A stretch of DNA of 64,000 nucleotides from Grimontia celer (GTDB taxonomy: Bacteria > Pseudomonadota > Gammaproteobacteria > Enterobacterales > Vibrionaceae), in assembly GCF_900055185.1 (NCBI RefSeq), contig NZ_FIZX01000002.1:624586-688585 (forward strand), in the 5' to 3' direction. The position numbers and the translations under genes were made by a program. Within the stretch, counting starts at the first letter, position 1, and every line of letters starts with the position of its first letter. Below the pieces are notes generated by a model. It ran no database searches. It was given only the letters and a program-made list of their open reading frames with translations, and was not told where the DNA came from. This document shows, piece after piece, positions 61,818 through 64,000 of the stretch.

Positions 61818-63873
61818 ATTGCAACCAATTGGTGATTTTGTCCCGTAGCTTACGCTGGTCTGAAGGTTTGACGATGAAGTCGGACATACCGGAATCGAGA
61901 ATCTTATCCAGTGTCGGTTTCGAGTTGTCACCCGTATGCGCGATGATCGGGATGTTAGAATATTGCTGTTCGGAATCGCGAATTCTGCGGGAAGTTTCCA
62001 GCCCGTCCATGATAGGCATTTCAATATCCATCAGGATCAAATCTATGCATTGTGCATCGTTATTGAGTGTTTCTAATGCGCTATTTCCGTTTGGACATTG
62101 AACGACTTTGAAGCCCTGCTTTTCCAATAGTATCGAGGTGAATTGCCGTAATGTTTCACTGTCATCAACGACCATGATGGTTTGTTGCATCTTGGCATCG
62201 TTGTTCGCAATAGGACGGGTTGTGGTGATTTCCACTGTGTCAAAGAACAGCTGTTCAATCACAGCAGGTGTGTTGATGCGCCACACTAGCGTTTCTATCC
62301 AGGTCGGTTGGTATACCGCGTGGGATTGATGATGGTTGGCTGGACCATTGTGTAGATAAACCACCTGTGCTTCAGTAAAAGACAACAGTGGCTCAATGTG
62401 ACTCAGCACATCACCGTTGGCCTTCACGCTCTCCAGATCAACGACAATGACATCATACTCGAATTCAAAATCGCGTTTTTGAAGGGTTTGCAGCACATTG
62501 AGGGTTTGAAGTTTAAACCCGACATCTTTGCTGATTTTGGCGGCGCGAGCAATCAGATCGGCTTCATCGGTGACAACCAGCATGGATTTAAGCTTGATGA
62601 GCTTATGCTTGATGTCGTCAACGATGGGGGACTCAATGTTGGGGAAGGTGAGGGTAAAAGCGGTCCATTCACCTAGCTTAGATTCGCAAGTAATTTCTCC
62701 CCCAAACGAACGCATCACTTTACGGCAGAAGGGAAGACCTAAACCGTAATTGCCTGTTCTTCCAGTGGTATAAAAGTCCTCAAAGATGGCTTCGAGAATT
62801 TCTCTTGGAATACCCTGACCATTGTCCCGCACGATAATGCGGTTTTCGTACTTGTCGCTTTCTAGAAGAACATCAATCGTGAAGTTCTCGCTGCTGCGGT
62901 GATGGAAGGCGTTCTTGAACAGGTTGTAAATCACATATTTCAGCAGCGTATCGCTGCCAAGGAACTCAAAATCATGGGTGCTGCGAAGCGCAATTGATGT
63001 TTTGTCAGCAACGTTTTTGTAGCCAAAGCTCGCTATCGCGTTGCTTAACACGGCTCGGGTATTGTGCTTTTTGAATGTTGAACGGGAAACGCGGCTTTCA
63101 TCTATCGAAGTCAGTAACAGGTCGATGGTTTCATTGCCTGCACGGATCATGTTCATAGCATCGTTACTGACTTCCCGCAGCAACTGCACGTCTTCTTCCT
63201 GAAGCTGGTAAACCTTGTTGCGGCTGTCAGAAGGGTCCGGGATGGTGGAGCGGATTAAATCGATGGTAGAGCACAGCCCACTCAGTGGATTACGCATTTC
63301 ATGGGCGATGCCAGCACCGAAGACTTTTGCAATAGAAACCTTGGTTTCGTGTTCTTGCTGGTTTCGGAAAAAGAAAATATTGCCAAACAGGTAGATGAAA
63401 AGGAACACAGGCATATACGTCCAGTCCATCGTGAATTCAAGGTGATACCCTCGTGATGCCCAAGCACAAAGCACCGCCATGCTTAGCCCTAATAGGGTCT
63501 GTACAAACATCACCCAAGTGATGTGCACTAAGAGAATATGGAGGAAAATCGCTGCCATAAATGACAATAACCAAACTGTTGACCAGTTGTTCATCAGTAG
63601 CATGTAAAAGAAGAAAAACGGCAGGACAACGGTAATGGCTAACTGGTAAAACCAATGCATGTATTCCTGAAGTGGCGACTTTAGGCGTTTTCTTGCCAGA
63701 ACAACAATGAAAAACAGGCAGCAGAACAGCCGCAATGAGAGGTTTTCGTATGTTTGTGGGAGAAAGTAGGTCCAGATGAAATAATACAGAGGGAACCCAA
63801 TTAGCCCCATCCAGCCCACCAATGTCAGGTTAGGCTCAGCGTACTGGTATACCTTGCGAAATGCCGCTTCCAT
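61816..63873 (-). CDS. cqsS: CqsS, hybrid sensor kinase for CAI-1-type autoinducer
   Basis: A 685-residue inner-membrane receptor. About six transmembrane helices occupy residues ~20-170. The kinase has H191 in I-A-H-E-M-R-N-P-L, the N-box N-L-F-K-N-A-F-H-H, and G-x-G boxes D-N-G-Q-G-I and G-L-G-L. A degenerate receiver-like segment lies around 435-555, followed by a true receiver with D616 in L-M-D-I-E-M-P and K in V-K-P. It passes phosphate to LuxU and LuxO at low cell density. Residue F167, 24 before the phospho-His, appears to match the position that sets ligand specificity. No strong ribosome binding site is seen. Confidence 0.96.
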   Translation of the reverse strand: MEAAFRKVYQYAEPNLTLVGWMGLIGFPLYYFIWTYFLPQTYENLSLRLFCCLFFIVVLARKRLKSPLQEYMHWFYQLAITVVLPFFFFYMLLMNNWSTVWLLSFMAAIFLHILLVHITWVMFVQTLLGLSMAVLCAWASRGYHLEFTMDWTYMPVFLFIYLFGNIFFFRNQQEHETKVSIAKVFGAGIAHEMRNPLSGLCSTIDLIRSTIPDPSDSRNKVYQLQEEDVQLLREVSNDAMNMIRAGNETIDLLLTSIDESRVSRSTFKKHNTRAVLSNAIASFGYKNVADKTSIALRSTHDFEFLGSDTLLKYVIYNLFKNAFHHRSSENFTIDVLLESDKYENRIIVRDNGQGIPREILEAIFEDFYTTGRTGNYGLGLPFCRKVMRSFGGEITCESKLGEWTAFTLTFPNIESPIVDDIKHKLIKLKSMLVVTDEADLIARAAKISKDVGFKLQTLNVLQTLQKRDFEFEYDVIVVDLESVKANGDVLSHIEPLLSFTEAQVVYLHNGPANHHQSHAVYQPTWIETLVWRINTPAVIEQLFFDTVEITTTRPIANNDAKMQQTIMVVDDSETLRQFTSILLEKQGFKVVQCPNGNSALETLNNDAQCIDLILMDIEMPIMDGLETSRRIRDSEQQYSNIPIIAHTGDNSKPTLDKILDSGMSDFIVKPSDQRKLRDKITNWLQ

Positions 63874-64000
63874 ACTTTTGATAATTGCTGTCCTAGTCCA
63901 AACGTTTCGTTACCAGCCTTATTATTTTCTGTGTGGTGAACTTTCTTTTCATACTTTAAATAAAAATTGAATAGAAAGTTGGTTAATTCACCTGCCAGTT
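63874..64000. other. Region upstream of cqsS
   Basis: AT-rich sequence presumably carrying the cqsS promoter. No other feature was seen before the window ends. Confidence 0.4.

Overview
The window looks like chromosomal DNA of a marine gamma-proteobacterium of the family Vibrionaceae, possibly the second chromosome. The main markers are a cqsA/cqsS quorum-sensing pair, a GbpA-type chitin-binding lytic monooxygenase preceded by a cyclic-di-GMP riboswitch, an NptA-like phosphate symporter, an M6 protease with a GlyGly-CTERM tail and a ToxR/ToxS-like membrane regulator pair. The genus cannot be fixed from the sequence alone. No rRNA, tRNA, CRISPR array, insertion sequence or prophage was seen. 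Genes are densely packed, and many convergent pairs share a bidirectional terminator.

Layout. 1-8.6 kb: an acetyltransferase fragment, riboswitch-gbpA, nptA with a coiled-coil partner, the M6 protease, an L,D-transpeptidase and a lipoprotein. 9-11.3 kb: a 5-oxoproline operon (two transporter subunits plus pcp). 11.4-16.5 kb: a secreted Calx-beta protein, a long AT-rich regulatory gap, a porin and an orphan PotD. 17-21 kb: small stand-alone enzymes (GNAT, Rid, NTF2-like, VOC) and a lipoprotein hydrolase. 21.1-24.5 kb: a Fur-box-preceded fagA-like/fumC operon, trxC and a LysR regulator. 24.6-31.7 kb: Rid protein, aldehyde dehydrogenase, M19 peptidase, BCCT transporter and two unrecognised genes, probably a betaine-type catabolic operon. 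31.7-35 kb: a chitin-binding trypsin-like protease, EfpL and a Nudix hydrolase. 35.1-39.8 kb: a translationally coupled TonB receptor-YfiR-diguanylate cyclase operon. 39.9-42.9 kb: a LysE exporter, a LysR regulator and two glutathione transferases. 42.9-45.8 kb: an aerolysin-family toxin behind a ToxR/S-like pair. 46.4-49.8 kb: a PepT-like peptidase, an AraC/LysE pair and two small proteins. 50.4-59.2 kb: a catalytically degenerate aldolase paralogue, a DUF4332 protein, and a TRAP/tetronate-type catabolic operon with its own GntR regulator and two matching palindromic operators. 59.3-64 kb: an esterase, an intrinsic terminator directly in front of cqsA, cqsA and cqsS.

Themes. Chitin and surface life is represented by GbpA, the chitin-binding protease and the c-di-GMP elements. 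Host interaction is represented by the aerolysin homologue with its membrane regulators. Scavenging of small carbon and nitrogen compounds is represented by 5-oxoproline, betaine-like and sugar-acid modules. Density sensing is represented by CqsA/CqsS. The least explained material is the two-gene unknown module at 29.3-31.7 kb, the 41-residue membrane protein inside the TRAP operon, the AAGGATC motif cluster around the dead aldolase paralogue, and the terminator in the cqsA leader.
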